Shown piece after piece: positions 17,164 to 25,170 of a DNA stretch of 64,000 nt. Source of the stretch: Candidatus Micrarchaeum acidiphilum ARMAN-2 (lineage in GTDB: Archaea; Micrarchaeota; Micrarchaeia; Micrarchaeales; Micrarchaeaceae); contig GG697241.1 of the NCBI GenBank assembly GCA_009387755.1, positions 1 to 64,000 on the forward strand, read 5' to 3'. The first letter of the stretch is position 1; each line of letters begins with the position of its first letter. The notes beneath the pieces are model-generated. The model had not been told where the DNA came from. It ran no database searches and saw only the letters and a program-made list of their open reading frames with translations. Made by a program: the position numbers and the translations under genes.

Positions 17164-18693
17164 TTATTGACTTTTGCCTTCTGGTTGCCATTTTATCTGC
17201 AGCGTTTCCAGTATTTTCTCGTCGATGTCAAACCTGCGTATGAGATTGTTGTTTGTGTCGGCGATTATCAGCGCGCGGCCAAAGGGCTTGACATCGTTTG
17301 GCTCGTAAAGCTGCAGAGTGTCGCATTTGGGGTCCCCGAATCTGCATGCGGACTTCCTGCCAGGCCCTGACACCAAAGTTGTGATGCGGTTGGCCTTCAC
17401 ATCTATCTCCCTTATCGCGCTGTTGTAGGTATCCGCCACATAGATTAGGCCGTCTTTGGCCGACACTCCAATAGGATGCTGGAGCCTTGCGGATGCCAGA
17501 GAGCCGTCCTGGTCTCCGAATGTGAACAGTCCAGAGCCGGTTATGGTGCTTGCATATCCGTCCTTCATGTTTATTGAACGTATGGCTGACGCTTCGCTGT
17601 CTGCCACGTATATTTCATTGCCGTCGACCCATATGCCGCTTGGTTGTGCAAAAGATGCTTCTTTGAGATTGCCATCGATTATGTTTTCCGCGCAGTTGCC
17701 TGCGTATGGCGCGGCTGTGCCGTCTCTCATTATGTATTCCCATATCTGATGGGTTCCAGCCATCGCGATAAAGAGTGACCCGCTTTTCTCGTCGTAGCTA
17801 AGGTCCCACGGCGAATTTATGCTTATTTTAGTGCCTGCGGAGAAATCCCAGGGGCTTCCAGGCTGGCCTAGCCTTCCTGTTCCAAGGACTGTGGCTACTG
17901 TCCTGTCGTCAAGATTTATTTCCCTTACTGCATTGTTTTCTGTGTCAGCTATGTATATTCTATTGCCAACCCACTCTAGGCCTTGTGGCCTGTAGAATTC
18001 CGAAGTTTCGAAGCTGCCGTCGGAAAGGCCCTTGGCGCCATTCCCTGCGGTGTCCAGAACAGCAAGGCTTTTTGCATCTATAATTACGATTTCGTTTGCA
18101 TTTGAATTGCTTATGGCAATTTTCGTGCCGTCCGGTGACATGCACAGCTTTCCGGGATAACGCAGCTTTCTTGCCGAATGCTCCTGCTCTGCAAAGATTT
18201 TCGGAGGCTCTTTTGCGAGCGATGGACCACTTTCTTCCAGTATGTGGTCGATTATTGCGGATATCATTCCTGGAGTGGCCTCGCCTGCCCTTTTGTATTT
18301 TATCTTCCCGTCAGGCCCTATGATTACAAGCGTTGGCCATGAGTTGACGAAATACTCATGCCACATATGCATTTTCTCGTCGACTATGACGGGATGCCTC
18401 ATTTCGTACCTTGAAATCGCTTCCTTTATGTTATTTGAATCCTGCTCGTTTTTGAACTTTGCCGAGTGCACTCCGATTATTACAACAGGCTTGCCCCTGT
18501 AGTAATCTTCAAGTTTTTCCAGGGTATGGGCCATGTGCATGCAGTTTATGCAGCAGTACGTCCAGAAGTCAAGCACGACAACGCAGCCCCTGAGATCTGA
18601 CATAGATATCTGCCTGGTTGCGTTGAGCCACTTGAAGCCTTTGGGAAACTCCGGCGCAGTGTGATTTAGCACCCTGAATATCTCACCTATCAT
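17164..18693 (-). CDS. Thioredoxin-NHL repeat protein (NHLRC2-like)
   Basis: About 509 residues. Residues 5-150 are a TlpA/thioredoxin-like domain with the unusual motif WTYCCINCMH, shared with NHLRC2-type proteins (usual thioredoxins have WCGPC), and a cis-Pro region SWPTLVI. The rest is an NHL beta-propeller with repeats such as RPQGLEWVGNRIYIADTENN, QPSGIWVDGNEIYVADSEAS and HPIGVSAKDGLIYVADTYNS. The open frame continues upstream through the tRNA-Ser gene, which cannot be coding, so the start is ATG 18693 (a TATA-like TTTAAAATTT lies about 35 bases upstream) or ATG 18756. Probable cytoplasmic redox scaffold; no signal peptide is seen. Confidence 0.85.
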   Translation of the reverse strand: MIGEIFRVLNHTAPEFPKGFKWLNATRQISMSDLRGCVVVLDFWTYCCINCMHMAHTLEKLEDYYRGKPVVIIGVHSAKFKNEQDSNNIKEAISRYEMRHPVIVDEKMHMWHEYFVNSWPTLVIIGPDGKIKYKRAGEATPGMISAIIDHILEESGPSLAKEPPKIFAEQEHSARKLRYPGKLCMSPDGTKIAISNSNANEIVIIDAKSLAVLDTAGNGAKGLSDGSFETSEFYRPQGLEWVGNRIYIADTENNAVREINLDDRTVATVLGTGRLGQPGSPWDFSAGTKISINSPWDLSYDEKSGSLFIAMAGTHQIWEYIMRDGTAAPYAGNCAENIIDGNLKEASFAQPSGIWVDGNEIYVADSEASAIRSINMKDGYASTITGSGLFTFGDQDGSLASARLQHPIGVSAKDGLIYVADTYNSAIREIDVKANRITTLVSGPGRKSACRFGDPKCDTLQLYEPNDVKPFGRALIIADTNNNLIRRFDIDEKILETLQIKWQPEGKSQ

Positions 18694-18816
18694 TCGATCG
18701 CCATACGCATACGTATTATCATAAGTAAATTTTAAAGCAACTCCATGGCTTGTCATTTTGCAAGAAAGGCACGGCCTGGGCGCGTTGACGGCACATAAGG
18801 AGTAGGATAGCAAGAG

Positions 18817-18917
18817 CGCCGGGGGCGAGAATCGGACTCGCGGAGGCTTATTAGCCAAACAGCTTAGCAGGCTGCCGCCCTTTAGTGGGCTTTCGCCTAC
18901 CACTAGGCGACCCCGGC
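18817..18917 (-). tRNA. tRNA-Ser (anticodon GCT) with a probable D-loop intron
   Basis: The minus strand folds into a class II tRNA. The acceptor GCCGGGG pairs with CCCCGGC plus discriminator G, and CCA is not encoded. The anticodon arm is GCAGC-CTGCTAA-GCTGT with anticodon GCT. The long variable arm is GGCT-AATA-AGCC, and the T arm is GCGAG-TCCGATT-CTCGC. The total of 101 bases is about 15 too long. The excess sits between D-stem strands: removing 18884-18898 restores a GCCT/GGGC D-stem with an AGTGGTAAA loop and an 86-base tRNA. The T loop, TCCGATT, is slightly unusual. Isotype is secure; the intron position is inferred by fold. Confidence 0.88.
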
Positions 18918-18956
18918 ACGCAATAACTTTTAGTTAAAAGGTATTTATAGGTGTTG

Positions 18957-19220
18957 TGGCAGAAGCAGGGTCTGCACTGCAGCTTGACAACGCGTTATCC
19001 ATGCGTTGGCTCTACCCTGTATACAGGGAGCATAGCTTAAATATGCTTAAGGTTGCTCCTTCCGGCCTGGCCTGGTTCACATACCAAGCTATCGCCCTGT
19101 GCAGGATTTCATGACTTTCGCATGGGCGCGCTGGCATACTGCAGCACTCGCCCTGCATGACGGCCCGCCATAAAGGGATTTGCGTGCGGGAAACCCTTAG
19201 CTTCCCGGCCTATCTGCCAA
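18957..19220 (-). ncRNA. Signal recognition particle RNA (7S/SRP RNA)
   Basis: About 264 bases on the minus strand. It contains the nearly invariant SRP54-binding helix 8: GTGAACCAGGCCAGG, then CCGGAAGGAGCAA, at roughly 19050-19080, which matches the 4.5S/7S core. The 5' end (GGCAGATAGGCCGGG) has the Alu-domain GGCCGGG string and pairs with the 3' end TCTGCC near 18958-18963, closing the molecule. A TATA-like CTTTTAAATT sits at 19242-19252 on the same strand, about 27 bases before the predicted 5' end. Its protein partner SRP54 is encoded at 44.1-45.4 kb. Ends are approximate. Confidence 0.88.
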
Positions 19221-19241
19221 GCATCTATTGAAATATTGATT

Positions 19242-19252
19242 AATTTAAAAGT
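19242..19252 (-). promoter_or_regulatory. TATA box for SRP RNA
   Basis: On the minus strand this reads ACTTTTAAATT, an archaeal TATA-like element centred about 27 bases upstream of the inferred SRP RNA 5' end at 19220. The gap to the divergent aIF2-beta gene is short, so the promoters for both are packed here. Confidence 0.5.
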
Positions 19253-19322
19253 ATTTATGAAAATTGCATTCGGATAGACATAGTTTTAATAAATGAATAT
19301 AGAAAATATATGTGTGGTAATT

Positions 19323-19742
19323 TTGACTGACGAGGAATACCTAAAGCTGCTCGACAGGGCGTTTTCCAAGGCCCCGGAGCTGAGTGCGGAGAAGTCGGAT
19401 TTCGTTATACCCCCAGTGGAATCAATGATCCAGGGGAACAGGACCACAATAAGGAATATAATGCAGATATCGGACAAGGCGCGCAGGGAGCCTGACACCA
19501 TAGCGAAGTACCTTAGCAAGGAGCTTAGCGTTCCGGTCAACTACGAGGAGCAGAGGCTGATATTGAACGGAAGGTTCTCCAACGAAGACCTGAACAGGAT
19601 AATAAGGAGGTATTTTGAGGTTTACGTAATTTGCAGGGAGTGCCACAAGCCAGATACGCATCTTGAAAGCGGAAGCAACAGGGGCATGTTTACTCTGGTA
19701 TGCGAGGCGTGCGGCGCGCACTACGGGGTTAAATCGTATTGA
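19323..19742 (+). CDS. Translation initiation factor aIF2 subunit beta
   Basis: 139 residues from TTG 19323 (TDEEYLKLLDRAF), which has GTGGT four bases upstream and matches family N-termini; ATG 19293 would add ten residues. The central segment VESMIQGNRTTIRN and PDTIAKYLSKEL is the alpha-beta core, and the C-terminus is a zinc ribbon (CRECHKPDT and CEACGAHYGVKS). With the gamma and alpha subunits it delivers initiator tRNA to the ribosome. aIF1A begins six bases after its stop, making an initiation-factor operon. Confidence 0.92.
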   Translation: MTDEEYLKLLDRAFSKAPELSAEKSDFVIPPVESMIQGNRTTIRNIMQISDKARREPDTIAKYLSKELSVPVNYEEQRLILNGRFSNEDLNRIIRRYFEVYVICRECHKPDTHLESGSNRGMFTLVCEACGAHYGVKSY

Positions 19743-19748
19743 GGTGCT

Positions 19749-20072
19749 TTGATAGCCGGATATAGGAGAGGTAATCCAAGGAAGAGGAACGGGCCTGAGG
19801 TCGAGCACGAGCTGAAGAGGCCTGCGAATGGAGAGGTAGTTGGAAAGGTAGTGAAAATAGCGGGCGCAACGAAATTTTTGGTCGACTGCAACGACGGCAA
19901 GCAGAGGCTCTGCGTCATACCAGGAAGGTTCAGGCGGCGCTTCTGGATAAGGGAGAATGACGTAGTGCTGGTAAAGCCGTGGACCGTGCAGAGCGATGAA
20001 AGGGGGGACATAATCTGGAGGTACAGCCTGCAGGACATAGGCAGGCTCAGGGACATGAAAATAATATCATGA
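19749..20072 (+). CDS. Translation initiation factor aIF1A
   Basis: 107 residues from TTG 19749 with an excellent GAGGTG Shine-Dalgarno. An OB-fold factor: GEVVGKVVKIAGATKFLVDCNDG, RLCVIPGRFRRRFWIRENDVVLVKPW and DIIWRYS are the conserved strands and basic loop that bind the ribosomal A site. Length matches the family. Translationally close to aIF2-beta. Orc1/Cdc6 starts 97 bases downstream with its own AT-rich promoter. Confidence 0.94.
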   Translation: MIAGYRRGNPRKRNGPEVEHELKRPANGEVVGKVVKIAGATKFLVDCNDGKQRLCVIPGRFRRRFWIRENDVVLVKPWTVQSDERGDIIWRYSLQDIGRLRDMKIIS

Positions 20073-20169
20073 GCCACTTGGACGCCGGATCGCATTGCGA
20101 AGGTCAAAAAATATACGAATAAAAACTTTAAATCTATATTTCTTAACGTATAACTAATCTGGGGGTTAG

Positions 20170-21399
20170 ATGCAGACGCTCAACGATCTCCTTGCGGAGT
20201 CAAAGATATTTGCAAAGAGGGAGGTCCTTTCTCCGCATTATACCCCGCAGAAACTGATTTTCAGGGAAAGCGAGATAAACAGCATTGAGAGGGCCCTTGC
20301 TCCATCACTCAAGGGGCAGAGGGGAAGGAACCTTTTCGTATATGGCAAGACAGGGACCGGGAAAACATCCTGCACGCGATACGTAATAGGAGAAGTCAAC
20401 TCCATCCCCAACAACAAGGCCCGGATATCATATATAAACTGCAGGATATACAACTCAAGGTTCAGAGTGCTCAATAAGATAATAAGCGACCATCTGCCCA
20501 CCTATTCAAAAAGAGGGTACGGTGCTGTTGACCTGTATGAAAAGCTTACCGGATGGATAGAGGAGGACAGCAAGATACTTGTAGTCACACTCGACGAGAT
20601 AGACGTCGTAAAGGACCTTGACGACTTGATTTATACGCTAACCAGAATAAACAGCGATATAAAGGCCGGAGGCGTCACCATAATAGGCATATCAAACAAA
20701 GTATCGTTCAAGGAAGAGCTGGACCCGCGCAGCCTTTCAACCTTGTACGAAAGCGAGCTAGTTTTTGCACCTTATCATCCTGACGAGATCTACGGCATAA
20801 TAAAAAGTCGTGCGGCAGAGGGTTTCAAAAAAGATGTTGTAGGAGATGACATACTCAAGTATATATCGGCTGCGGCGGCCAAGGAGGGCGGTGACGCGAG
20901 ATTTTCGCTCAAGGTGCTTTCCAAGGCTGGCGAGCTGGCAGAGGAGCGCGGGCGCACTGCAGTTCTTATGGAGGATGCAGTAGAAGCGGTCAGGCAGGCC
21001 GAGAACGACATAGTTTATGACGTAATAGCTACGCTGCCCGAGCACCAGAAGCTGGTGCTCTATTCAATAGTTATGCTTACAGACAGCGGAGGCACATACA
21101 AAAAGCTGACCGACGGAGTGGACACTTATCTTTTCAGCGGCGAAGTTTATAACAGGTACAAATCCCTTTCAGAGGGGATGCACAAGTCTGCGAAGAGCGA
21201 GAGGTGGTACAGGAATTACGTGTCTGAGCTCGAGATGCAGGGACTGATAATGTCGTTTGATTCTGGAAAGGGCATTAGGGGACACACGAAACTGATAAAG
21301 CTGCTGTATCCGACCAAGAAGACGAAGGCTGTGCTTGAGAAGGATCTTTTCGGCGGCGCTGCGGAGCAGCGCGCTCAGGTACTCCCTGATGAGGAATGA
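20170..21399 (+). CDS. Orc1/Cdc6 replication initiator
   Basis: 409 residues: AAA+ domain with Walker A (YGKTGTGKTSCTRYV) and Walker B (VVTLDEIDVV), sensor 1 (IIGISNKV), a lid domain with RFSLKVLSKAGELAEE, and a C-terminal winged helix (about 300-395). Binds origin recognition boxes and loads MCM. Such genes often lie beside an origin, but the flanks here (97 bp before, 11 bp after) are too short for a cluster of origin boxes and I see no repeated G-rich ORB copies. Followed immediately by RNase P genes. Confidence 0.93.
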   Translation: MQTLNDLLAESKIFAKREVLSPHYTPQKLIFRESEINSIERALAPSLKGQRGRNLFVYGKTGTGKTSCTRYVIGEVNSIPNNKARISYINCRIYNSRFRVLNKIISDHLPTYSKRGYGAVDLYEKLTGWIEEDSKILVVTLDEIDVVKDLDDLIYTLTRINSDIKAGGVTIIGISNKVSFKEELDPRSLSTLYESELVFAPYHPDEIYGIIKSRAAEGFKKDVVGDDILKYISAAAAKEGGDARFSLKVLSKAGELAEERGRTAVLMEDAVEAVRQAENDIVYDVIATLPEHQKLVLYSIVMLTDSGGTYKKLTDGVDTYLFSGEVYNRYKSLSEGMHKSAKSERWYRNYVSELEMQGLIMSFDSGKGIRGHTKLIKLLYPTKKTKAVLEKDLFGGAAEQRAQVLPDEE

Positions 21400-21410
21400 C
21401 TGGTGTTTGA

Positions 21411-21941
21411 TTGAAATATTATGACCTGGTGGCCCCAGGATTTGAACCCGACCCTGGTTTGGTAATGAGGCTTGGATTCGAGAAGGCGTTCTCCTGCGGC
21501 AAGGACATAGCATTTCTTGATTCCGATTCCGGCGCAGCTTCTGAAAGCAGATTTGTCTGCGCAGGATATAAGGGCAGTGGAATGATGGCAGCGATACGGA
21601 ACGGCGCCTCTGCCATAGTCCCTTTAGGGCTTGAAATTGAAAATAAGGTAGCGGAATACGCAGAAGGCAGCGAAACCGTTGTATGCGTGCCTGTTTCTAG
21701 GATAATCTCGGGGTTTGGATTTAACAGGCTCAGGAATATAAGCAGGGCCAAGTCGCTTTTGAGGGTCTGCAAGAAATATGGGGCGAAGTTCACTTTCATA
21801 ACTTTTGCAGAAAACGCGCTTGGCATGCTCTCTTACATGCAGATAATAGAGGTGGCAAAAATGCTTGGAGCAAGCGAGAGCGAAGCCAGGGCTGCGGTTT
21901 CAATTGCAAACAGGTCAATAGTAACCGGTGAAATTCAGTGA
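21411..21941 (+). CDS. Ribonuclease P protein component 3 (Rpp30)
   Basis: 176 residues from TTG 21411 with TGGTG upstream. It has a short PHP-type TIM-barrel plan: KYYDLVAPGFEP at the start, RLGFEKAF, FITFAENALGMLSYMQIIEVAKMLGASESEARAAVSIANRSIV at the end, which is where archaeal Rpp30 proteins have their conserved PRS/AKMLG region. The next gene, Pop5, is its known partner in the RNase P subcomplex and overlaps it by four bases, strengthening the call. Needed for tRNA 5' maturation. Somewhat short (family about 200-230). Confidence 0.78.
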   Translation: MKYYDLVAPGFEPDPGLVMRLGFEKAFSCGKDIAFLDSDSGAASESRFVCAGYKGSGMMAAIRNGASAIVPLGLEIENKVAEYAEGSETVVCVPVSRIISGFGFNRLRNISRAKSLLRVCKKYGAKFTFITFAENALGMLSYMQIIEVAKMLGASESEARAAVSIANRSIVTGEIQ

Positions 21942-22252
21942 GGATAAAAAGGAGGTATGTGATGGTCGAGTCTGCACTGCCCATAGGGGACAGGGAAGAA
22001 TTTAAGAGGCAATTCTACAGGGAGCTTCTTCTAGTGGTGGGCGAGCTTGGATACCACAGGGTAAACCCAAGGATAATGAGGTTCATAGATGACAGACGGT
22101 TCGTGATGAAAGCGGACCTTGAAGGTGTTTCAGACGCCATAAGAGCTACTGCACTGATAAACAGAATTGGCGGGCAGGCCACGGCGTTCTACACTCTGGG
22201 CTCTTCAGGCACTATAAAGGCTCTGACAAAGACCGCACAGGGGGACGCCTAA
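21938..22252 (+). CDS. Ribonuclease P protein component 2 (Pop5)
   Basis: 104 residues from GTG 21938, overlapping the Rpp30 stop (GTGA). RRYVMVESALP at the N-terminus, then FKRQFYRELLLVVGELGYHRVNPRIMRF and a second strand pair (RFVMKADLEGV, INRIGGQATAFYTLGSSGTIKAL) fit the RRM-like Pop5 fold. Forms the Pop5-Rpp30 heterotetramer that activates the RNase P RNA. The RNase P RNA itself is not in the window. Converges with the small gene ending at 22253. Confidence 0.82.
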   Translation: MRIKRRYVMVESALPIGDREEFKRQFYRELLLVVGELGYHRVNPRIMRFIDDRRFVMKADLEGVSDAIRATALINRIGGQATAFYTLGSSGTIKALTKTAQGDA

Positions 22253-22534
22253 TTACCTGTATAGGTCTCGATTTTCTTTGGACTTCAGGTCAGCCTCGGA
22301 CCTTAATACAGATTCCCTGAGTTCGTGCATGTATTCGTCGTCGCCGGAGATTATTATCCTGAACTTGTCCTCGTTCTTGCTGTACTGTATGTCAACCATC
22401 ACGTTATTGGACTGTGCGGCTTCTAGCAGGCGCCCTTTGGCCTCGCCTTCGAGCTTAAGTGTTATTACTATTGGAGCTCCTTCGAACCTCTTCTGAGCCT
22501 GCGGTGCTTTTTGTCCCTCTTTTTCTTGCTGCAT
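22253..22534 (-). CDS. Hypothetical small protein, 93 residues
   Basis: Not recognised. A Gln/Lys-rich N-terminus (EKEGQKAPQAQKRF) is followed by a compact domain: strand IVITLKLEG, helix GRLLEAAQSNNV, strands MVDIQYS and KFRIIISG, and a C-terminal helix EYMHELRESVLRSEADLKS. The beta-alpha-beta-beta-alpha order recalls small RNA-binding or KEOPS Pcc1-like folds, but I cannot see a diagnostic motif. It converges directly with the RNase P operon and is divergent from the pilin-LamG gene. Confidence 0.65.
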   Translation of the reverse strand: MQQEKEGQKAPQAQKRFEGAPIVITLKLEGEAKGRLLEAAQSNNVMVDIQYSKNEDKFRIIISGDDEYMHELRESVLRSEADLKSKENRDLYR

Positions 22535-22666
22535 ATAAATCTGTTTGAATTGAATTGACGTGATTATTTAATTTTACGCCGGACAACGGACATTGACGTA
22601 GATGCCCGGGTTGCAAGGTCTGAAGCAGAAGCATGTATTTAATTTTTAGCTGTTTATTAATTATGG

Positions 22667-23617
22667 GTGTTTTGGACCTTGAAGCACGTAATTCGTACTG
22701 GCACACGCAATAATTCCAGGAAGGCGCAGTCTGCCATGGAGTATCTGACCACTTATGGCTGGGCGATAATAGTCATAGTAGTTGTGCTCGCAGTAATGTA
22801 CAGCCTAGGCCTGTTCAGTTTCAGCACGTATGCAGCCAGGGCTACACCAGGATCATGTCAGGTAGTGAGGCCCGAAGGTGCCGGAAGCGTTGATCTTATT
22901 GGCATTACCGGAGCATGCAATAACGCTGAGCCGGAATACGTTGCTGTTTTTAATGGTTCTACAACGTATAATCCAGTACCAGGATTCAGTAGCAGCACGT
23001 ATATAACGGCAAATACTGCAATTTCAGGTTCGAACTATCCTTTTACCATAACTATGTGGGTAAAGATCCCGACTCTTGTTCCGGGCGGTTCGTGGACCGA
23101 ACCACTATTCGGATTCAATAGCTATCAGGCGTTTGGATTTTTGGCGAGCGGTGGCGGATTGGTATTGCATAGGTGCAGCTCGGCAGACACAAGCGCAGGA
23201 CTGCCGGGAGTTACACAGTATAATGTGTGGCATTTTATAGCAGTATCGTTTAATCCTGCAAATGACAATTACCTGTGGCAGATAGATAACAACGAAGTCA
23301 ATGTTACCAATACGAATTCCTGGAATACAAATAACAACGTAGTCATAGGTGCGCAGTATATGGATTGCGATGGCAATCCTTTTGTGGGTTATATTTCTAA
23401 CGTTCAGTTGTATAATTCTTCGCTCTCTTCGAGCCAGCTGCAGGCCCTTTATTACGAGGGAATCGGCGGCAAACCTATAGATTTGATGAACCTCACGGCA
23501 TGGTGGCCTCTCAATGGCAATGCACATGATTACAGTGGAGATGCGTACAATGGCACAGCAGTAGGCGTGACGTACACCAGCGCGTGGAGCAAGGGTTATA
23601 CCAGACCGACGCCGTAA
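22667..23617 (+). CDS. Pilin-like leader fused to a LamG/concanavalin-like domain
   Basis: 316 residues. The N-terminus has a basic leader and the class III motif RKAQSAMEYLTTYGWAIIV followed by a hydrophobic helix, as in the pilin-like genes at 13.7-14.8 kb. From about residue 85 it is a LamG-type jelly roll: FTITMWVKIP, WHFIAVSFNPANDNYLWQIDNNEV, NVVIGAQYMDCDGNPFVGYISNVQLYNSSLSSSQLQALYYEGIG and the closing AWWPLNGNAHDYSGDAYNGTAV. LamG domains bind sugars or other surface ligands. GTG 22667 is used here; TTG 22679 is an alternative start. Probably a surface adhesin or filament-tip protein; there is no pilus machinery nearby. Confidence 0.85.
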   Translation: MFWTLKHVIRTGTRNNSRKAQSAMEYLTTYGWAIIVIVVVLAVMYSLGLFSFSTYAARATPGSCQVVRPEGAGSVDLIGITGACNNAEPEYVAVFNGSTTYNPVPGFSSSTYITANTAISGSNYPFTITMWVKIPTLVPGGSWTEPLFGFNSYQAFGFLASGGGLVLHRCSSADTSAGLPGVTQYNVWHFIAVSFNPANDNYLWQIDNNEVNVTNTNSWNTNNNVVIGAQYMDCDGNPFVGYISNVQLYNSSLSSSQLQALYYEGIGGKPIDLMNLTAWWPLNGNAHDYSGDAYNGTAVGVTYTSAWSKGYTRPTP

Positions 23618-23772
23618 GCTGCAAAAACCGAATTGCAAAGAATTATAAATATTGATTACATAATTTATCTGCTAGTTAGATTTGGTTTTTATGCGCATAG
23701 CTGAAGCAGCTTAGTTCAGATTAGGGGTTTTGGGCTTTAGTGCCTTTAATGTTTGACGCTTAAGGTGAATAA

Positions 23773-24468
23773 ATGTATCCGAATATCCAGGCTTATGACA
23801 GAGGAGTTATGTTCAGCCCAGACGGGCGCCTTTTTCAGGTAGAATATGCAAAAGAGGCCGTAAGGAAGGGTGCCACGTCCATAGGCATGGTGGCCGAGGA
23901 AGGGGTTGTGCTTCTCGCGCACAAGAACATAAGCGAGCCGCTGATAATACCAAGCACAGTGCAGAAGATATTCAAGGTAGATTCCTTTATAGGGGCCACT
24001 TACAGCGGCCTGGTATCGGACGGGCTCCACATAGTCAACTTAATGAGGACAAAGACGCAGACGCACAGGATGGTCTACGATGAAACCGAATCTGTCGAAA
24101 CAATGGCAAGGGAGGTTTCCGAGGAGATGCAGATGGCCACGCAGTACGGAGGTCTTAGGCCTTACGCAATATCGCTCATATTAGGGGGGATAGACACCGA
24201 AAAAAGGCTGTTCGAAGTAGAGCCCGGAGCATCGTTTTCTGGATACAAAGCGGACGCCATAGGCGTTGGCAAGAAGATAGCGGAGGAGATGCTTGTCAAG
24301 GACTACAAAGACAGCATGTCGGTCGAGGAAAGCATAAAGCTTGGCGTAGATATACTCAAAAAGGTAAATGAGAAGAAGCTTGCCCCGGAAAACGTCGACA
24401 TATCCACCATAATAGAGAAGAAGGGGTACAAACCATTGAGCGTAAAGGAGATTGCTACATATCTTTGA
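23773..24468 (+). CDS. psmA: Proteasome subunit alpha
   Basis: 231 residues; alpha subunit of the archaeal 20S proteasome. The N-terminal gate helix YDRGVMFSPDGRLFQVEYAKEAVRKG is diagnostic, and the catalytic Thr of beta subunits is absent as expected. ATG 23773 has AAGGTG upstream. First gene of a long rightward unit (SBDS, Rrp4, Rrp41, Rrp42, L37Ae, unknown, RpoP) that matches the archaeal exosome superoperon. A TATA-like TTATAAAT lies near 23643, so the leader may be over 100 bases. The beta subunit is not in the window. Confidence 0.96.
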   Translation: MYPNIQAYDRGVMFSPDGRLFQVEYAKEAVRKGATSIGMVAEEGVVLLAHKNISEPLIIPSTVQKIFKVDSFIGATYSGLVSDGLHIVNLMRTKTQTHRMVYDETESVETMAREVSEEMQMATQYGGLRPYAISLILGGIDTEKRLFEVEPGASFSGYKADAIGVGKKIAEEMLVKDYKDSMSVEESIKLGVDILKKVNEKKLAPENVDISTIIEKKGYKPLSVKEIATYL

Positions 24469-24479
24469 TTTGTGATTTA

Positions 24480-25166
24480 ATGTCTGGAAAGACCGTAATT
24501 GCCAGGTTTGAACAGGGCAAGGAAACTTTTGAAATACTGGTAAACTCTGATTTGGCATACGAGTATATAACTGGGAAGCGCAAGGACCCTATGAGCGTGC
24601 TCGACGCGGAGGAGATATTCAAGGACGCCAGGAAGGGCGAAAGGCAAGGGGAGGAGAAGATAAAGAAGGCATTCGGGACCACAGACATGGCAACTGTTGT
24701 AGACCACATACTAAAGAAAGGGGATGTCCCAATAACTACAGAGCAGAAAAACAGACTTATGGAGGAGAAGAGGAAGCAGATCATAGATATAATTGCGAGA
24801 AACTCAATAGACCCCAGAACTAATGCGCCTACGCCTGCGCTCAGGGTGGAAAACGCCATGAACGAGGCCCGTGTATCGATTGACCCCTTCAAGGGCCCTA
24901 ACGAGCAGGTGGAGGCAGTGGTAAAAAAGATAAGCCTTATACTTCCGATAAAGTTTGCAAAGATAAAGATAAACGTCAACATACCTCCAGAGTACTCTAA
25001 CAGGTGCTACGGCATACTCAAGCAGTACGGCCTCAAGTCGGAGGAATGGCTTTCAAATGGCAGCCTCAGTGCTGTTGTCGAGTTCCCTGCAGGGATGCAG
25101 ACCGAATTTTATGAAAAGATAAACAACGCAACCCAGGGCAGGGCAGAGACCAAGATATTGGAGTGA
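24480..25166 (+). CDS. SBDS ribosome maturation protein homologue
   Basis: 228 residues from ATG 24480 (SGKTVIARFEQGKETFEILV). Three-domain SBDS: the FYSH domain with VLDAEEIFKDARKGE, a central helical domain with NRLMEEKRKQIIDIIARNSIDPRTNAPTP split over helices, and a C-terminal ferredoxin-like domain. The eukaryotic protein helps release eIF6 from 60S subunits. It stands between psmA and rrp4 as in most archaea. A TTG at 24465 overlapping psmA would add five residues. Confidence 0.95.
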   Translation: MSGKTVIARFEQGKETFEILVNSDLAYEYITGKRKDPMSVLDAEEIFKDARKGERQGEEKIKKAFGTTDMATVVDHILKKGDVPITTEQKNRLMEEKRKQIIDIIARNSIDPRTNAPTPALRVENAMNEARVSIDPFKGPNEQVEAVVKKISLILPIKFAKIKINVNIPPEYSNRCYGILKQYGLKSEEWLSNGSLSAVVEFPAGMQTEFYEKINNATQGRAETKILE

Positions 25167-25170
25167 AGCT

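Noticed and set aside
18694-18903. N-terminal extension of the thioredoxin-NHL protein through the tRNA-Ser
   Set aside because: The first codons lie inside the tRNA-Ser gene, so this region cannot be a normal coding start; ATG 18693 or 18756 fits better.
20073-20169. Replication origin next to Orc1/Cdc6
   Set aside because: The gap is under 100 bases, AT-rich near the promoter, and shows no repeated origin recognition boxes that I can see.
22253-22534. KEOPS subunit Pcc1
   Set aside because: Size and strand order are similar, but no Pcc1-specific residues could be identified, so it is left as hypothetical.
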